Shown here one piece after another: positions 5,757-7,100 of a DNA stretch of 7,100 bases (the first letter of the stretch is position 1; the number at the start of each line of letters is the position of its first letter). The notes beneath the pieces were generated by a model. It ran no database searches and was not told where the DNA came from. It was given only the letters and a program-made list of their open reading frames with translations. This DNA is from Solirubrobacteraceae bacterium (GTDB lineage: Bacteria; Actinomycetota; Thermoleophilia; Solirubrobacterales; Solirubrobacteraceae), in the NCBI GenBank assembly GCA_025455895.1, contig JALOLQ010000073.1, forward strand, positions 1 to 7,100, written 5' to 3'. A program made the translations under genes and the position numbers.

Positions 5757-6086
5757 CTACGAGCGCGGCGCGCGGGCGCGCCGCGGCGTGATCGTGATCC
5801 GCGTGGACGGGCTGATCCGCACGACCACGTGGGTCGGGCGCGTCGGCTCCCCGAGCGAGAGGAAGTCGCGCACCGCCGCGGTGTGCGCGCAGAACCCGCA
5901 GCGCAGCGGTTCGCGCGGCGTGAGCGGCCGGTCCTCGGGGCCGACGGGAGCGTCGCACGCGGGGCAGGCCAGCGTGCCCGTCGCCACCGGGAGCTCACGC
6001 GCGGCGGGCCGGATCTCCTCGGTGCCCGACAGCCGGCCCGCCTGCTCGCCGGGCGGCACCTGGTCGCTGGGACGGTGCAGGCTCAC
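5757..6086 (-). CDS. Small zinc-ribbon protein of unknown function
   Basis: A 109-residue protein, not recognised as a named family. Two CxxC knuckles, LACPACDAPVG (Cys41, Cys44) and LRCGFCAHTAA (Cys63, Cys66), lie 18 residues apart, the pattern of a rubredoxin-like zinc ribbon that binds one metal. A hydrophilic ~35-residue lead precedes it. After it comes VRDFLSLGEPTRPTHVVVRI and a short basic tail, with no membrane segment, so it is probably cytoplasmic. Start choice: GTG at 6086 lies 7 nt after a TATCCT -10 box. The GGAGGG that abuts the GTG has no spacing to act as a ribosome site. A longer reading of the same frame would run antisense through the ZIP gene and is rejected. It diverges from a ZIP metal transporter gene across 36 bp, which hints at zinc-linked regulation or delivery. 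A real gene is likely because of the Cys spacing and promoter; the role is open. Confidence 0.72.
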   Translation of the reverse strand: MSLHRPSDQVPPGEQAGRLSGTEEIRPAARELPVATGTLACPACDAPVGPEDRPLTPREPLRCGFCAHTAAVRDFLSLGEPTRPTHVVVRISPSTRITITPRRARAPRS

Positions 6087-6093
6087 CCCTCCG

Positions 6094-6099
6094 AGGATA
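6094..6099 (-). promoter_or_regulatory. Likely -10 box of the zinc-ribbon gene (leaderless start)
   Basis: TATCCT on the minus strand ends 7 nt before the GTG at 6086. It is the best match to an actinobacterial -10 in the window. It decides the GTG at 6086 as the start. Confidence 0.58.
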
Positions 6100-6106
6100 C
6101 GCCCGG

Positions 6107-6112
6107 TAGCGT
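6107..6112 (+). promoter_or_regulatory. Possible -10 box of the ZIP transporter gene
   Basis: TAGCGT ends 10 nt before the GTG at 6123. The spacing is a little longer than for the other boxes, so the leader would be 0-4 nt. It lies 7 bp from the divergent box at 6094-6099, so the two promoters must interfere or be co-regulated. Confidence 0.42.
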
Positions 6113-6122
6113 CGGCGCCCGC

Positions 6123-6878
6123 GTGACCGCCCAGATCGCGTTCTGGATCGTCGTCTCGGGCCTCGGCACCGCCGTCGGCGGCCTGGCGCTGCTCGCCTTC
6201 CACCGCCCGCCCGCGCGGGCGCTGCTCGACGCGCTGCTCGGGTTCACCGCCGGCGTGATGCTGGCGGCGGTCGCGTTCAGCCTGCTCGTCCCCGGGCTCG
6301 AGGCCGGCGGCTGGGGCGCGGTCACCGGCGGCTTCCTGCTCGGGGCGGGCTTCCTGCTCGCGCTCGACGTGATCGTCCCGCACGCGCACGCCGAGCTGGC
6401 CGAGCGCGGACGGGTGGCGCTCGAGGACGTCGCCGCCGGCCGGCGCGCGTTCATGCTGCTCAGCGCGCTGACGATCCACAACGTCCCCGAGGGCCTCGCG
6501 GTCGGCGCCGCGTTCGCGGCGGGCGGGCCGGACCTCGGGATCCCGCTCGCCCTCGCGATCGGCATCCAGAACGTGCCGGAAGGCTTCGCGGCCGGCGCGC
6601 CGCTGCTGGCGAACGGCGTCTCCCGCGGGCGCGCGGCCGGCGTCGCCGCGCTCACCGGGATGGTCGAGCCGCCGGCGGCCTTCCTCGCCTTCTTCGCCGT
6701 CGAGTGGATCGACCCGCTGCTGCCGTGGGCGCTGGGCTTCGCGGGCGGCGCGATGCTCTACGTCGTCGTGGACGAGCTGATCCCCGAGGCCGAGCGCCAC
6801 GGCAACGAGCGCCTGGCGACGCTCGCCGCGATGGGCGGGTTCGCGCTGCTGCTGGCGCTCGACAACGCGCTGGGGTGA
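6123..6878 (+). CDS. ZIP-family divalent metal transporter (GufA/ZupT-like)
   Basis: A 251-residue membrane protein with about eight hydrophobic segments (roughly 3-26, 36-58, 66-86, 108-132, 137-161, 168-193, 200-219, 231-249). The ZIP signature is clear. The fourth segment has LTIHNVPEGLAVG (117-128) with His119, Asn120 and Glu123. The fifth has IGIQNVPEGFAAG (147-158) with Gln149, Asn150 and Glu153. In ZupT the second motif begins with His, whereas the GufA branch has Gln, so this is nearer GufA. Glu182 in the next segment is another likely metal ligand. The short loop between segments 3 and 4 holds PHAHAE (86-91), a small metal-binding His cluster typical of ZIPs. It likely imports zinc or another divalent ion. 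Start: GTG at 6123 is the only suitable codon just before the first membrane segment; the longer open frame upstream is antisense to other genes. Ion specificity cannot be read here. Confidence 0.93.
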   Translation: MTAQIAFWIVVSGLGTAVGGLALLAFHRPPARALLDALLGFTAGVMLAAVAFSLLVPGLEAGGWGAVTGGFLLGAGFLLALDVIVPHAHAELAERGRVALEDVAAGRRAFMLLSALTIHNVPEGLAVGAAFAAGGPDLGIPLALAIGIQNVPEGFAAGAPLLANGVSRGRAAGVAALTGMVEPPAAFLAFFAVEWIDPLLPWALGFAGGAMLYVVVDELIPEAERHGNERLATLAAMGGFALLLALDNALG

Positions 6879-6886
6879 GCGTCGGC

Positions 6887-6927
6887 GCCGGGCTCAGGCC
6901 GGCTCCGCGGAGCGGCCCGAGCCCGGC
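6887..6927. terminator. Long GC hairpin between convergent genes, probable bidirectional terminator
   Basis: Perfect 9-bp arms (GCCGGGCTC at 6887-6895, GAGCCCGGC at 6919-6927) enclose a further stem, GGCC/GGCC (6897-6900, 6914-6917) and GCTCC/GGAGC (6902-6906, 6909-6913), with one bulged base. It lies 8 bp after the ZIP stop and 12 bp from the stop of the convergent right-edge gene, so it fits both. There is no T-tract on either side, as is common for high-GC actinobacterial terminators. Confidence 0.7.
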
Positions 6928-6939
6928 GAGCGTCCCGGT

Positions 6940-7100
6940 CTACCGCACGAACTTGAAGTCCGCCGACACCGTCTGGCCGTCCACGAACTTCATCGTGAAC
7001 CGCCGGCACGAGCCCGCCGTCGTCGTCTTCGACGTCTTCCAGACGTACACGTAGCGCTCCGCGACCGCGTCGTAACGCAGCTCGCTGCGCGACTCGCTGA
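6940..7100 (-). CDS. C-terminal fragment of a PxKF-like secreted protein
   Basis: Only the last 52 codons are in the window; the start lies beyond the right edge. The fragment reads ...LRYDAVAERYVYVWKTSKT followed by TAGSCRRFTMKFVDG and ends SADFKFVR-stop (TAG). A YxYxWKT segment, then AG-(S/T)-CR, then an alternating hydrophobic strand, a DG turn and a final ADFxF strand is the ending I associate with PxKF domains, small Ig-like beta domains at the C-termini of secreted actinobacterial proteins. The Cys at AGSC would usually pair with another Cys upstream. The strand periodicity supports a beta-sandwich end domain. The rest of the protein (often repeats or a catalytic domain) is not visible, so its function cannot be stated. 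The long hairpin at 6887-6927 follows its stop. The family call rests on memory of the motif. Confidence 0.72.
   Translation of the reverse strand, partial: SESRSELRYDAVAERYVYVWKTSKTTTAGSCRRFTMKFVDGQTVSADFKFVR

Noticed and set aside
5538..6122. Upstream in-frame extension of the ZIP gene
   Set aside because: It runs antisense through the zinc-ribbon gene and lipoprotein B and adds ~195 non-membrane residues not found in ZIP proteins.
6704..7054. Plus-strand open frame spanning the ZIP end and the right-edge region
   Set aside because: Its first half is a shadow of ZIP, its middle crosses the hairpin, and its end is antisense to the PxKF-like strand pattern.
1..7100. Search for CRISPR, tRNA, rRNA, IS ends, phage or attachment-site signals
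   Set aside because: No repeat-spacer pattern, cloverleaf, transposase or integrase, or flanking inverted repeats were seen; composition is uniform throughout.

Overview
This is a very GC-rich window (well over 70% by eye) with strong third-position G/C bias. It carries an ECF sigma factor with a zinc-binding anti-sigma factor, many Ala/Arg-rich proteins, TANNNT-type -10 boxes set immediately before start codons, and the end of a PxKF-like secreted protein. Together these point to a high-GC actinobacterium, most plausibly a soil member of the Thermoleophilia (Solirubrobacterales-like). The lineage is inferred from style, not from a marker gene. There are no RNA genes, insertion sequences, CRISPR arrays or prophage signs, and it reads as ordinary chromosome.

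Layout, left to right: (1) the N-terminal 107 residues of a CcdA-type thiol-disulfide transporter on the minus strand, running off the left edge. (2) A divergent ~196-bp intergenic region with repeated AT-richer motifs. (3) An ECF sigma factor (518-1090) overlapping by 4 nt a small zinc-finger anti-sigma factor (1087-1338). (4) A minus-strand pair, an alpha/beta hydrolase (1990-3033) followed by a cysteine-bearing lipoprotein A (1346-1990), coupled through a TGATG overlap. (5) A plus-strand pair diverging from it, a GST-like protein (3074-3805) and a methyltransferase that resembles coclaurine N-methyltransferase and cyclopropane synthase (3814-4836). (6) Two minus-strand genes: lipoprotein B (4829-5710), a longer paralogue of A, and a small four-cysteine zinc-ribbon protein (5757-6086). 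(7) A divergent GufA-type ZIP metal transporter (6123-6878). (8) A long GC hairpin, then the C-terminal end of a PxKF-like secreted protein running off the right edge (6940-7100, minus).

The genes are packed tightly. The gap or overlap at gene junctions inside the window is usually under 50 bp, and two convergent pairs end within 8 bp of each other. Five genes have a TANNNT hexamer 7-10 nt before the start codon, which suggests leaderless or nearly leaderless transcription. The two paralogous lipoproteins bracket the three enzymes (hydrolase, GST-like, methyltransferase). Lipoprotein B contains a second copy of its own C-terminal two-cysteine module. No single known pathway explains the whole set. 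The less ordinary content is the lipoprotein family, the CNMT-like methyltransferase with its GST-like partner, and the zinc-ribbon/ZIP divergent pair.
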